Shown one piece after another: positions 34,724-44,300 of a DNA stretch of 64,000 bases (position 1 is its first letter; each line of letters begins with the position of its first letter). Made by a program: the position numbers and the translations under genes. The notes below the pieces were generated by a model that ran no database searches, had not been told where the DNA came from, and worked only from the letters and a program-made list of their open reading frames with translations. The stretch comes from DASWNP01 sp036399175 (GTDB lineage Bacteria; Acidobacteriota; Blastocatellia; Pyrinomonadales; Pyrinomonadaceae). The DNA lies in contig DASWNP010000003.1 of the NCBI GenBank assembly GCA_036399175.1, positions 124,001 to 188,000 on the forward strand. The letters are read 5' to 3'.

Positions 34724-34890
34724 AAAAATTAACAGGGATGGACAGGATAGACAGGATGAAAAGAAATGCGGAATGATGAATGATGAATGATGAATTGAAG
34801 ACCGATGCTTTTGCTTTCATTCCGCATTCCGCATTCCGCATTCATCATTTGCCTCTATCCTGTCTATCCTGTCCATCCCTGTTTGAATCT
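34724..34890. repeat. Composite hairpin element, AATGATG/AATGCGG heptamers with outer ACAGGAT arms
   Basis: Outer arms AAAATTAACAGGGATGGACA (34724-34743, continuing in 9-base words to about 34757) and the complement ending in TCCATCCCTGTTT (to about 34884) enclose heptamer arms (34765-34797 and 34817-34849). The loop is about 20 bases. It begins 18 bp after the dehydrogenase stop. The frame leading into the next gene is open through it. Confidence 0.88.
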
Positions 34891-34911
34891 CTTCTTGTAC
34901 GGAGCTTTCGG

Positions 34912-35871
34912 ATGAAGAAAACTTTTGCGCTGCTCGTGCTCGTGTCTGTGATAGCTGCGACTGCTTTCGCGCAGAAGCAGGCGAGGACGGACGCGGATTG
35001 GACGGCGATGGTGGAGGCGGAGCGCGCGTTTGCCGCCGCGTCGAAAGAGAAGGGGATGCGCGAAGCGTTCCTCGCCTATCTCGCGGAGGGGAGCATCCTC
35101 TTTCGCCCGACGCCCGTGGACGGCAGAAAGGTCTGGCTCGACCGCAAAGACGCGTCGGGGATTCTCACCTGGCAGCCCTCGCTCGCGGAGGTGTCGCGCT
35201 CGGGCGACTTCGGCTATACGACAGGCCCTTGGGAGTTCAGGCAGAAGAGCCTTGAAGAGAAGCCGGTCGGCTACGGCTACTTCGTCTCGGTCTGGAAGAA
35301 GCAGCCGGACGCCTCCTGGAAAGTCGTCATCGACATCGGAACCTCAAACCCAGAGCCCACAGCGCCAACCGACGCACCGCGCCCGCCCGACAGTAAACAT
35401 TCTGCTGCGCGGAAAAGCAGGTCGAAGATAAACCTTGAGGCCGAGCGCGCCGCGCTGCTTCGAGCCGACAGAAAGTTCGCCGCCCGCTCGACGGCAGGAG
35501 GCACGCTCGAAGCGTTTCGCGCCCACGTCGCCGAAGATGTCAGGCTCTACAGGCAGAACGCCTTCCCCTTCGCCGGAAGAGAAGCGGCGCTCTCGGCGCT
35601 CGAAGCGCGTCCCGGCCTCTTCAACTGGCAACCCGCAGGCGCAGACCTCGCGCGCTCCGCCGACCTCGGCTATACCTACGGCTCATACGAATTCAGGAGC
35701 AGCGCCAACGCGTCTGACACGAGCGCAGACTCTTCCGTCGAGCGCGGCGGTTATCTTAGAATCTGGCGGCGACACGGCGACGAATGGAAAATCGTCTGCG
35801 ATGTGACCAACCCGCTCCCGCCGCCCCGACCCGCCGCGACCGCTTCGACGACGACCGGAGGCGATAACTGA
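34912..35871 (+). CDS. Exported protein with two SnoaL/NTF2-like domains
   Basis: This 319-residue protein has a signal peptide (1-21, MKKTFALLVLVSVIAATAFA). Two tandem domains of about 125 residues follow (about 25-145 and 172-300), each of DUF4440/SnoaL-like type. They share the pattern ER.FAA.S...G..EAF...., then a FRP or LYR strand, W.PS or W.PAGADLARS, LGYT.G.(W/Y)EFR, and W..V.D(I/V). The internal duplication is old. The family has a cone-like pocket and varied or no activity. ATG 34912 is chosen because GGAG precedes it and it starts the signal peptide; upstream codons belong to the hairpin element. Confidence 0.82.
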   Translation: MKKTFALLVLVSVIAATAFAQKQARTDADWTAMVEAERAFAAASKEKGMREAFLAYLAEGSILFRPTPVDGRKVWLDRKDASGILTWQPSLAEVSRSGDFGYTTGPWEFRQKSLEEKPVGYGYFVSVWKKQPDASWKVVIDIGTSNPEPTAPTDAPRPPDSKHSAARKSRSKINLEAERAALLRADRKFAARSTAGGTLEAFRAHVAEDVRLYRQNAFPFAGREAALSALEARPGLFNWQPAGADLARSADLGYTYGSYEFRSSANASDTSADSSVERGGYLRIWRRHGDEWKIVCDVTNPLPPPRPAATASTTTGGDN

Positions 35872-35986
35872 CGACCGAGCGCGCCCTGCCGGACGCTCCC
35901 GTAGCATTCTTCTCAACAAGCTTCGTCGCACACGCGCGCGTGCCACCGAAGCGCCTTCTGCTTGAACAGGAGAGACCAGAACCCCC

Positions 35987-36502
35987 ATGCTCAATCAACT
36001 GATTCTCAAACGCCTCGACACCGAAGAGAGAAAGCTCGGCGCATCGCTCGACTACCTGCGCCACATCATGCGCACTTCCTTTACAGCCTTCTTCAAGTTC
36101 TTCCTCTTCACGCCGATGTCGAATCATCGAAAGGCGCTCGCGCCCGCGCCCTTTCACGTCGCACGCATCGTCGCCACGCGCCACGAAGACTGCGGGACGT
36201 GCGTCCAGATAGCCGTCAACCTCGCGCGCCGCGACCGTGTAGAGGCCGAAACCCTGCGCGCCGTCCTCAACCGCCGACCCGAAAGCCTCACCCCGCAGCT
36301 CGCAGACGTGTACCACTTCACACAAGCCGTAGTCGAAGCGAGCGGCGAAGAAGAGAACTACCGCGAGCGACTCGAAAAGCTCTACGGCGAGCGTGGCATG
36401 GTCGAGCTGGCTCTCGCCATCGCCTCGGCGCGCGTCTACCCGACCGTCAAGCGCACGCTCGGCTACGCCAAAAGCTGCTCGCTCGTCACGGTAGATGTCT
36501 GA
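35987..36502 (+). CDS. AhpD-like (carboxymuconolactone decarboxylase-type) protein
   Basis: This 171-residue helical protein has HEDCGTC (66-72), a CxxC pair preceded by an acidic residue as in AhpD-like proteins, followed by a helix VQIAVNLARR. AhpD-type enzymes reduce a disulphide while supporting peroxidases or act as thiol oxidoreductases. The second signature His after the CxxC is not obvious, so the assignment is by pattern and moderate. No signal peptide, though hydrophobic residues FTAFFKFFLFTP lie at 32-43. No peroxiredoxin is adjacent. The gap upstream (115 bp) has nothing notable. Confidence 0.6.
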   Translation: MLNQLILKRLDTEERKLGASLDYLRHIMRTSFTAFFKFFLFTPMSNHRKALAPAPFHVARIVATRHEDCGTCVQIAVNLARRDRVEAETLRAVLNRRPESLTPQLADVYHFTQAVVEASGEEENYRERLEKLYGERGMVELALAIASARVYPTVKRTLGYAKSCSLVTVDV

Positions 36503-36674
36503 CGCCGCCGCACGGGAAGCTCCAACGAGGGTAGTTTTCTCGCACGCAGACTTGATTCGGTATTGCCTTGCGGGCGGAGTTGGCACAAAATGGCGCGGCT
36601 GACGGGGCTGCCCGCTTTGGAGGAAGAAGCAGGCTCGCCCGCTTTCGGCAAGCAAAGAATCGGCGGTGAACCGA

Positions 36675-37637
36675 ATGCACGGCGAAACGTCCGTCTCTCC
36701 AACTCTTCTTCGACCGACAAAGCTTCTGAAAATGTTCGCGCTCGCCTGCGTGCTCGCCTGTGCGCTCACCGGTGCGGCGAGGGAGACGCGCGCGCAGTCG
36801 AGCGCCGATTCGGAAGAGGCCGCGCCGCCGATGAAGTACATCCCGCCCGCAGAGCGCGCCCTGCTCGGCGAGGCACGCGACGCGAAGGCGCGCACGCGGC
36901 TCAGTCTTGAGCTGGCCGAGACGCGTCTGCTTCGCGCGGCGCAGTATACGGGCGTCGAGCAGTTCGACGCCGCCTCCCGAGAGCTTGGCATCTATCAGGC
37001 CATCGTCGAAGACGCCGTCCGTTTTCTCTACCGGCAGGGCAAAGGCGACAACCGCACGCGAGACCTCTTCAAGCGACTGGAGCTAACGCTTCGCGCACAC
37101 GGCCCGCGCATCGAGACCATCCGCCGCAGCACGCCTTCAGAAGATGCCGTCAACGTCAGGGCTGCTTACGACGCGATGCGGCGAGCGCGCACCGCCGCCC
37201 TCAACGCTTTCTACGGCGACACGGTGATGCGCGAATCTCCGAGCAGGGAAGAGAGTGCCCCGGCCAGCACGCAGAGAATAGCCGTCGCCCATATCGCCGC
37301 GAGCGTCGCCGCCCCGGAGCAGGAGCAGGCGCGACGCAGGGAAGAATCTTTCTCGCGTCTGAGAGCCGCCTACGACCTCCTGGCCGCCAAGTCGAAGGCG
37401 AGAGAGGCGCTGCCCGAGCTGGTCGCCCTGCTGAAATCCGAAGAGGCTTTCGTGCGCGGCAACGCGGCGCACGGCCTCGGCGCTCTGGGAGCGGAGGCGG
37501 AGACGGCCGTGCCCGCGCTCATCGCTCTTTTGAAGGACAAAAATTCTCTCGTCCGCTTCAGCGCCGCCGAGGCCATCCGCAAGATAGGACTCGCCGCCGT
37601 GCCCGCCCTCAATCGCTCAACTCAAACCGATAGATAA
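36675..37637 (+). CDS. Exported protein with C-terminal HEAT repeats
   Basis: This protein of about 320 residues has a basic N-terminus and a hydrophobic signal (MFALACVLACALTGAA...RAQS). A long helical, charged central region (55-235) follows, not recognised. Then two clear HEAT/PBS-lyase-type repeats close the protein (about 240-310: ALPELVALLKSEEAFVRGNAAHGLGAL and TAVPALIALLKDKNSLVRFSAAEAIRKIG). HEAT repeats bind proteins. GTG 36666, ATG 36675 and ATG 36732 are possible starts; none has a strong ribosome-binding site. It is on the same strand as, and 190 bp before, the kinase gene. Confidence 0.78.
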   Translation: MHGETSVSPTLLRPTKLLKMFALACVLACALTGAARETRAQSSADSEEAAPPMKYIPPAERALLGEARDAKARTRLSLELAETRLLRAAQYTGVEQFDAASRELGIYQAIVEDAVRFLYRQGKGDNRTRDLFKRLELTLRAHGPRIETIRRSTPSEDAVNVRAAYDAMRRARTAALNAFYGDTVMRESPSREESAPASTQRIAVAHIAASVAAPEQEQARRREESFSRLRAAYDLLAAKSKAREALPELVALLKSEEAFVRGNAAHGLGALGAEAETAVPALIALLKDKNSLVRFSAAEAIRKIGLAAVPALNRSTQTDR

Positions 37638-37642
37638 GACTT

Positions 37643-37662
37643 CGCGGGGAGAATCCCCCGCG
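37643..37662 (+). other. Small stem-loop after HEAT-repeat gene
   Basis: CGCGGGG/CCCCGCG forms a 7-bp stem with a 6-base loop, 6 bases after the stop. It lacks a T-run, so intrinsic termination is doubtful. Confidence 0.4.
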
Positions 37663-37827
37663 TGTTAGACTGAACGGCGACGTTTGAGAGCCATCGTGCT
37701 CGGGCGTCCGTCGCCTGGTCGGACTCGGTTCGACGGGCGCGACGTTTCGAGTCGTCCGCAAAAGAGAAGGGCGCACACGAAATTCTCTGCCGAACGGAGA
37801 AGTTGAAACCTGCCCGCATAGCTGCCG

Positions 37828-39957
37828 ATGAAAGTCTGTCCCAAGTGCAAAGAGAAGTTTGAAAACACGGTCGGCTTCTGCCCGCGCGACGGAGAGGTCT
37901 TGCAGGAGTCTTTGGACGAGATGGTCGGCCAGGTGCTCGACGGCCAGTACGAGGTCGAAGCCTTCATCGCGCAGGGCGGCATGGGCGCGGTCTATCGCGC
38001 GCGTCACATCCTGCTCGGCGACAGAGTTGTGATTAAGACGCTGCGCTCAGAGATGCGTCACAACTCGGAATGGCTGAGGCGTTTTCAGCGCGAGGGACGC
38101 GCCGCGCGTCGCTTTCGACATCCGAACGCCGTCACCGTCTACGACCTGCGCACCACGCCCGACGGCCTCATCTACATGGTGATGGAATACGTCGAAGGGC
38201 GCACGCTCGACCGTGAGTTGAAGGCGCGCGGGCGTTTCTCTCCCGTTGAGGCCGTGCACGTGCTCGAACCCATCGCCGACGTGCTCGACGCGGCGCACGC
38301 CGTCGGCGTCGTCCATCGTGATTTGAAGCCGGAGAACGTCATGCTCGGCAAGTCGGAGGACGGACGCCCGCCGAACGTCAAGCTGCTCGACCTCGGCATC
38401 GCCAAGATGCTCGGCTTCGGCGACGCTCACTCTGCCGAGGCCACTTCGCTCACCGTCGCCGGACAACTGCTCGGCACGCCTTACTACATGTCGCCCGAAC
38501 AGTGGGGCGAGCTGCCGCGCGACGGCGGCACGGAAGTCGATGGCCGCACGGATGTCTATAGCCTCGCGCTCATCTTCTACGAGATGGTCGCGGGCTCGAA
38601 GCCCTTCGAGGCGCGCACGCTCGCAGACCTGCGGCACAAGCACGTCGCCGCTCCCGTGCCCGAGCTTCGGCAGTTTTCGCCCGACGTGCCCGAAGAGTTC
38701 AGTCGCGCCCTCCTGCGCGCTCTCTCGAAAGACCGCAACGACCGACCCGCCACAGCCGGAACTTTCGTCAACGAGCTGCGCGCCGCGCTCGGTCTGCCGC
38801 TCATCCCGCGCGCAGCCTTCAAGCCAGCGCCCGCCTCGCAGCACGATACGGGCGCGCAGCACGTCGCAGAGCTTGGCAGCCCTACTCGCGCGGGCGCTTC
38901 CGGCAGGAACGCCGAGACCGCAGACAACCTCGCGCGCCCGACAGCCGCACATGAGCTTCCTCCGCCCGAACACGCAGCGCGCGCCGCCATCACCGACGCG
39001 GGCGAAACCCTGACGCTTCCCGCCGAGATAGCATCCTCTTCATCAAAAATCAGAACGGCGGGCGCAGACGGTTCCGCCGCGTCGAACACCGCGCCGCACG
39101 TTCGAGCAGACATGCATCAGCAGGCGGGCGCGTCGGCGTCGCACGCGGCGAGCGCACATAGCGTGGCTGCTGCTTCGACCGCGACTGCTCAGACCGCGAC
39201 GGCTACGAAGCGACGCTCACCTCTGCTTTGGATGGCGGGCGCATTCGTGTTGCTGCTCGTCTTCGTGGGCGTGGGCGTCGGAGGCTGGCTCGCGTGGCGC
39301 GCTTCGCGCGGCGCGGAGACGACGCTTGAGAGCGGCGCTGTCGAAACGTCGGATGCTTCCGCCGCAGATAGGACGACGCAAGGGACGGACGCGAGCGCTT
39401 CCAGCGTCGAAGTGATGCGCTACTGGATAGAGGCTTTCGCCCGTTCGCAAAGCGGCGACGAAGGCTCGCGCATCGCGGCTGTTCCGGCGACGCTCGTCAC
39501 AGGCCAGCAATTCAAGCTCCATTTCGTGCCGAACGAGCGCGGTCATCTCTACATCATCTCGCGCGGCCTTCAGAGAGAAGCCCCGATGGTCATCCTCTCC
39601 TCGAAGTCCGCGCACCTGGAGACGAACCTGCTCGCAGGCGGTCAGGAGTTGAGCTTCCCGCCCGGCGACACCGCGCTTGAGTTGGATGCGAAGACCGGCA
39701 TGGAAAACTTCGTCGTCGTCTTCTCGCCGCAGCCTTTGATGTGGCCTTCGGCGATGGTGGCCGAAGTCGGCCACAAGCTGAGCGAAGCCGAGCAGAGCGA
39801 GCTGGAAGAGTTTCTTTCGCGCAACAAGGCGAACACGCCCGTCGATACAAGCGTCAAAGGTGCGGATGTCGATGCTCCCTACGTCTCGCTCGCACGCGAC
39901 GCGTCCGTCGCCGACGGCCAGCCCTTCATCTTCGAGATACAGATTGAGCATCGCTAG
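37828..39957 (+). CDS. Transmembrane Ser/Thr protein kinase with zinc ribbon and extracytoplasmic DUF4384
   Basis: This 709-residue kinase opens with a short zinc-ribbon-like motif (C4, C7, C18, in CPKC and CPRDG). The kinase domain (about 40-325) has IAQGGMGAVYRA glycine loop, VIKTL lysine, HRDLKPENVM (about 160), DLG in place of DFG, and SPEQWGE. A low-complexity linker leads to one transmembrane helix (about 463-488, WMAGAFVLLLVFVGVGVGGWLAW). The outside part carries a DUF4384-type domain (about 530-705, LYIISRGLQREAPMVILSS, FPPGDTALELD). The next two genes encode an exported DUF4384 protein and an exported CHAT protease, so the three probably work together. The stop codon is directly followed by a hairpin element. 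Confidence 0.9.
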   Translation: MKVCPKCKEKFENTVGFCPRDGEVLQESLDEMVGQVLDGQYEVEAFIAQGGMGAVYRARHILLGDRVVIKTLRSEMRHNSEWLRRFQREGRAARRFRHPNAVTVYDLRTTPDGLIYMVMEYVEGRTLDRELKARGRFSPVEAVHVLEPIADVLDAAHAVGVVHRDLKPENVMLGKSEDGRPPNVKLLDLGIAKMLGFGDAHSAEATSLTVAGQLLGTPYYMSPEQWGELPRDGGTEVDGRTDVYSLALIFYEMVAGSKPFEARTLADLRHKHVAAPVPELRQFSPDVPEEFSRALLRALSKDRNDRPATAGTFVNELRAALGLPLIPRAAFKPAPASQHDTGAQHVAELGSPTRAGASGRNAETADNLARPTAAHELPPPEHAARAAITDAGETLTLPAEIASSSSKIRTAGADGSAASNTAPHVRADMHQQAGASASHAASAHSVAAASTATAQTATATKRRSPLLWMAGAFVLLLVFVGVGVGGWLAWRASRGAETTLESGAVETSDASAADRTTQGTDASASSVEVMRYWIEAFARSQSGDEGSRIAAVPATLVTGQQFKLHFVPNERGHLYIISRGLQREAPMVILSSKSAHLETNLLAGGQELSFPPGDTALELDAKTGMENFVVVFSPQPLMWPSAMVAEVGHKLSEAEQSELEEFLSRNKANTPVDTSVKGADVDAPYVSLARDASVADGQPFIFEIQIEHR

Positions 39958-39960
39958 AAA

Positions 39961-40057
39961 AAAGAAGGGGGAAAGGGAAAAGGGTAAAGGGAAAGGGAAA
40001 AGAGACGAGACATCAGGGCTTTCCCCTTCCCCTTTACCCTTTCCCCTTTCCCCCTCC
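39961..40057. repeat. Heptamer-arm hairpin element (GGGAAAA word)
   Basis: The left arm is purine heptamers/hexamers GGGAAAG / GGGTAAA (39961-40001). The right arm is CCCTTTC / CCCTTTA (40019-40057), complementary including the GGGTAAA/TTTACCC variant. The loop is about 17 bases. It starts within 4 bases of the kinase stop codon and ends just before the next gene. Confidence 0.85.
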
Positions 40058-40071
40058 GGGAATTGAAGCTT

Positions 40072-41187
40072 ATGCACACAAAATCGGCATACATCTTTCT
40101 GTTGGCCTGCGTCGCTCTTTCGGCGACGGGCGCGCGGGCGCAGGACGTAGTGCGACCCGAAGAAGAGGTGGACGAGAGCCTGACGGTGCGCGGCGTCTTC
40201 TTCGCCACGCGACCGGGCGGCTCGTCGAAGAAGAGTTCGACGGGCTCTACTTCCGCAACGAACAGGACGAGCGGCACGGGTGGCGGCTGGTCTGCGGCGA
40301 CGGGCGGTGCGGGCGGAAGCAAAAGCGGCGCGGGCGGAAGCGCAGACGGAGCTTCCGTCCCTACGAAGAATAGCGGCGTCGTGAAAAATAGCGGCGGCGC
40401 AAAAAGGCCGGGCGGCGCGTCGAAGGGACAGGGCGCGGCGTCGGCTTCCAAATCCGTCAAGGCATCAGGCGTGAAGTCGGCTTCGGCCTCGAAGGCGGTC
40501 GTGCCCGCGCCCGGCTCAATCGGCCTCGGCTATACGCTCTACATGCGCGACGCGTCGGGCGGCGCGGTGCGCGTTGACCCTGCGCGCAGCTTCAGGGCGG
40601 GCGAACAGATACGCATCGCGCTCGAAACAAACTCGGACGGCTACCTCTACATCTTCCACACCGAAAACGGCAGCAACCCGCAGATGCTCTACCCGGACGT
40701 GCGCCTGAACGGCGGCACGAACGCCGTCCGCGCACACGTCCCTTATCAGGTTCCTTCGAGCCTCAACGACTGGTTCAAGTTCGACGCCAACGCGGCTACC
40801 GAGCGCCTCTACATCGTCGTCGCGCGCAAGCCTCTCGCGGGTATTCCCTTCGGCGAAGAGTTGAAGAGGCTCATCGCCGAGCGCACGGAGGCAGACGCGC
40901 AGGCGAGCGTCGAACAACTCGCTGCCGGATGCAGCCGGAATCCCGAGCCGTGCGTGTGGCGTCCGACGCCGACGCTTTGGGCGCAGGTGTCGAAGGCTTC
41001 GAGCGAGCCCGCCGTGCTGGAGAAGAGCACGGTCGAACTCGGACAACTGCAAACGTCGAACGAGCGCGAGGCGACCGTGCGCGGCATCAGCCTGTCGCAG
41101 GACGAGCCCGCGCCTTCGGTCGTTCGCATGAGCGCATCCTCCAATTCAAATCTCCTCGTCACCGTCATCGACCTCGTACACAAGTGA
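40072..41187 (+). CDS. Exported DUF4384 protein with Gly/Ser-rich spacer
   Basis: This protein of about 371 residues has a signal peptide (1-24, ending GARAQ). A low-complexity Gly/Ser/Lys spacer (about 45-140) precedes a DUF4384-type domain (about 150-270: GYTLYMRDASGGAVRVDPARSF, FRAGEQIRIALETNSDGYLYIFH, MLYPD). A C-terminal segment with two Cys residues (CSRNPEPC) and a weakly conserved tail follows. DUF4384 is commonly found in caspase-like or kinase proteins, and here the upstream kinase and downstream CHAT protease fit that. Starts TTG 40063 and ATG 40072 are both possible; the latter gives the cleaner signal. A hairpin element precedes it. Confidence 0.85.
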   Translation: MHTKSAYIFLLACVALSATGARAQDVVRPEEEVDESLTVRGVFFATRPGGSSKKSSTGSTSATNRTSGTGGGWSAATGGAGGSKSGAGGSADGASVPTKNSGVVKNSGGAKRPGGASKGQGAASASKSVKASGVKSASASKAVVPAPGSIGLGYTLYMRDASGGAVRVDPARSFRAGEQIRIALETNSDGYLYIFHTENGSNPQMLYPDVRLNGGTNAVRAHVPYQVPSSLNDWFKFDANAATERLYIVVARKPLAGIPFGEELKRLIAERTEADAQASVEQLAAGCSRNPEPCVWRPTPTLWAQVSKASSEPAVLEKSTVELGQLQTSNEREATVRGISLSQDEPAPSVVRMSASSNSNLLVTVIDLVHK

Positions 41188-41249
41188 CGACTGCGACGAT
41201 TGCTCAGAGCAGTTGCTCAAACAGACGAGAGATGAAAGGCTCGGGGAAA

Positions 41250-41378
41250 GAAATTAACAGGGATGGACAGGATGAACAGGATAAAGACCAATGCGGAATG
41301 CGGAATGCGGAATGGTGAATTAAAAGGCAAGGCTTTTGGTTTTCATTCCGCATTCCGCATTCCGCATTCCTCATTTCT
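41250..41378. repeat. Composite hairpin element, AATGCGG heptamers, overlapping CHAT gene start
   Basis: A left outer arm AAATTAACAGGGATGGACAG (41250-41269, continuing to 41285) is followed by heptamer arms AATGCGG (41290-41319) and CATTCCG (41343-41372). The loop is about 24 bases. The right outer arm is missing; instead the sequence runs into the signal peptide of the CHAT protein, so the element is truncated or replaced on that side. Confidence 0.85.
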
Positions 41379-44300
41379 TTTCAGTCTCTTCCTTTGCTCG
41401 CTTCTCTCCGTCGCTGCGCCCGCGCAAATCGCGGGCAGCGCGTCTCTCAAACATCTCAGGCGTCAAGCCTCCCCTGCATCTCCCTCCGTCGCGCAAATCG
41501 GAGGGGCTATCGAGGGCGGCGCGGCGCTTGAGCTGCGAGAAGGGAAACTTCTGCTCAGGCGCGGTCGCGCGGGCGACGCGCTCGTGCGTCTGGAGAACGC
41601 GCTCGGGCTCTACAAGGTGGCCGGAAACCGTGAGGGCGAAGCCGCCGCGCACGACCTCTTAGGCGAGCTTTACGAACGACAGGGGCGCTACGACCTCGCG
41701 CTCGAACATTTTCAGAGCGCGTACAAAATCTTCGCCGACCTGAACGCGAAAAGCTCTCGGCAGACGGCGCTGGCCGCCGCCGTCGAGGCCGGCGCGGGCT
41801 CATATAACGCCAATCTCATGCAGGCCAAGATTGGCAACATGTTCTACCGGCAGGGACGCATTAATGAAGCGCGCTCGGCTTACGGTCGCATGCAGGTAAG
41901 CAGGCCGAACACGAACGCTCTGACAGTCGCACAGGGCGCGCAGTCGAAGGTCAACCGCGCGCGCAGTCTCAAAGACCGCCTGCGCGGACTGGCAACGGGG
42001 CGTCCTTCAACTTCGACCGGAAGCCAGGCGACAGGCATCGCCACCGACACGGTAAAGATTGTTACCTCGCCTCTGGAAACCTACCGCCAGTCGATTATCT
42101 ACGCCACCTACGAGCTTGGCATGGGGCGCGTCGATTTCTTCAACGGGCAACTCGACAGCGCCCGCAAGCACTTCGAGAACACGCTCACGGCTACGCTCGC
42201 AGACATCCCCGTCGTCGGCAAGCTCGGACAGATGCGACGCTACCGAACAGCCGCGCGGACGAGTCTCGCCGACATCGCTTCCACTCAAGGGCAGTTCGCC
42301 GAAGCCCTCCGTCTCTACGGCGAAGCCGCGCGCGGCGCACAGGCCGACGAACGACTCGACCTCATGTGGCCTGCGCAGAGTGGCATCGCGCGAACTCTCT
42401 GGGCACAGTCTGAGTGGGAGCAGGACGCCGCGAAAAGAACGCGACTCCGCGAGCAGTCAATCGCCGCTTACCGCGACGCTCTGCGCTCGATTGAGACGCT
42501 CAGAGAGGGAAGCGTCCGCGCCGACGAAGCGCGCACAACCTTCCTCGCCACGACCAAAAGCGTCTTCGACGACGCCTCCGCCGCGCTCGCCGAGATGGCG
42601 CTCTCAGGCGTCGCAACGCCGCCCCCGGCAACTGCGACGACTGCGACGACTGCGAACACGAGCGCGCCCGCCGTGCTCGAAGGCAAGTCGCTTGAATACG
42701 CGGGCGAAGCTCTCCGCATCGTCGAAGAAGGGCGCGCGCGTTCGCTCCTCGACATGCTCGGCGAAGCCGGGGCGCGCATCACCGAAGGCGTGCCGGCCGA
42801 GCTTCTCAAGCGCAAGCAGGAGAACCTCGAACAGCAGGAAGAACTCGCCGCTCAACTGACCGGCGTGCAGCTTGCCACCGATGCGACGGCCAAAGCGCCC
42901 GACGCGCTCGAATCCGACCTGAGTCGGCTGGAGAGCGAGCTTGATAGCATCGAGAATCAGATACGCGCCGCCAGCCCGCGCTACGGCGCGCTCACGCGCA
43001 CGAGCCCGCTCGCGCTCGCCGACATTCAACGCACTGTGCTCGACGAACGGACAGCCCTCGTCGAATACAGTCTCGGCCTGAATCGCTCTTATCTCTGGAC
43101 TGTCACACAAACCGGCGTCGCGCTCTTTCGCCTGCCCGCGCGCACGACGATTGAGCGTCAGGCCGTAGAGCTGCGCGACCAGATTGTCCCCAAACAACTG
43201 CGCCGCACGCTGACGACTGCCGCCGACCCGCAGCGCGGCCTCGCCCTCAGCACGACGCCGTCGCAGCCTTCAACGCCCGCTCAGCAGTCGCAGCAGGCGA
43301 CGGCCTTTGCCGTTGCCGCTCATGCGCTCTACAAAACCATCTTCGAGCCAGCCGCCGCGCACGTCGGCGAACGCCGCCTGCTCGTCGTCGCCGACGGCGC
43401 GCTCAACTACGTCCCCTTTGAAGCGCTCGTCACAAGCCCGCCCGCCGCCTCCGGCGCGGACTACACGACGCTCTCTTATCTCATCAAAAAGCACGAGGTC
43501 GTCTACGCGCCTTCGGCCTCGGTGATAGCCGCCGTCCGCCAGCAGTCGAGCGCAGGCGCGTCGAAGTCTGCGCGCGACGTGCTGCTCGTCGCCGACCCGG
43601 TCTTCGACGCGACCGACCCGCGCGCCTCCAACGCACAACCGCGAGCATCTGCGAAGACCAAAGCCGCGAACAGCACGACGCCCTCAATCAACACGACCAC
43701 GACGAAGGACTCGACGCGCGGCCTCGCCCTCTCAAGCGCGCTCGCCGACGTGACGGCTGACTCGCCCGCGCCGGCGACGAACAGCGCTTCGTCAAGCGTG
43801 CGTCTCGCGCGGCTCGAAGGCACGCGCGACGAGGCGCAGAAGATTGCGCAGCTCGGCGGCAAGGCCGGGCGCAAGGTTGACCTCTGGCTCGACCTCGAAG
43901 CCAGCGAAGAGAACATCGAAAGCCGCGACCTCAGCTCCTATCGCATCCTGCACATCGCCACGCACGGCCTCGTCAATACCGAGCGCCCGCAGTTCACGGG
44001 CGTCGTCCTCTCGCTCGTCGGGCGCGGCGAGGGCGACGGCTTCGTGCGGACGGGTGAAATCTTCAACCTGCGTCTCGGCTCGCCGCTCGTCATGCTCTCG
44101 GCCTGCGAGACCGGCCTCGGGCGCGAGCGGCGCGGCGAGGGCGTCATCGGCCTGACGCGCGCCTTCATGTACGCGGGCGCGCCCACCGTCGGCGTCTCCC
44201 TCTGGTCTGTCGCCGACCGCTCGACCGCCGATTTGATGACAGACTTCTACAGTCGCCTGCTGCTCAAGGAAGGCACGTCGCCCGTCGCCGCCATGCGCGC

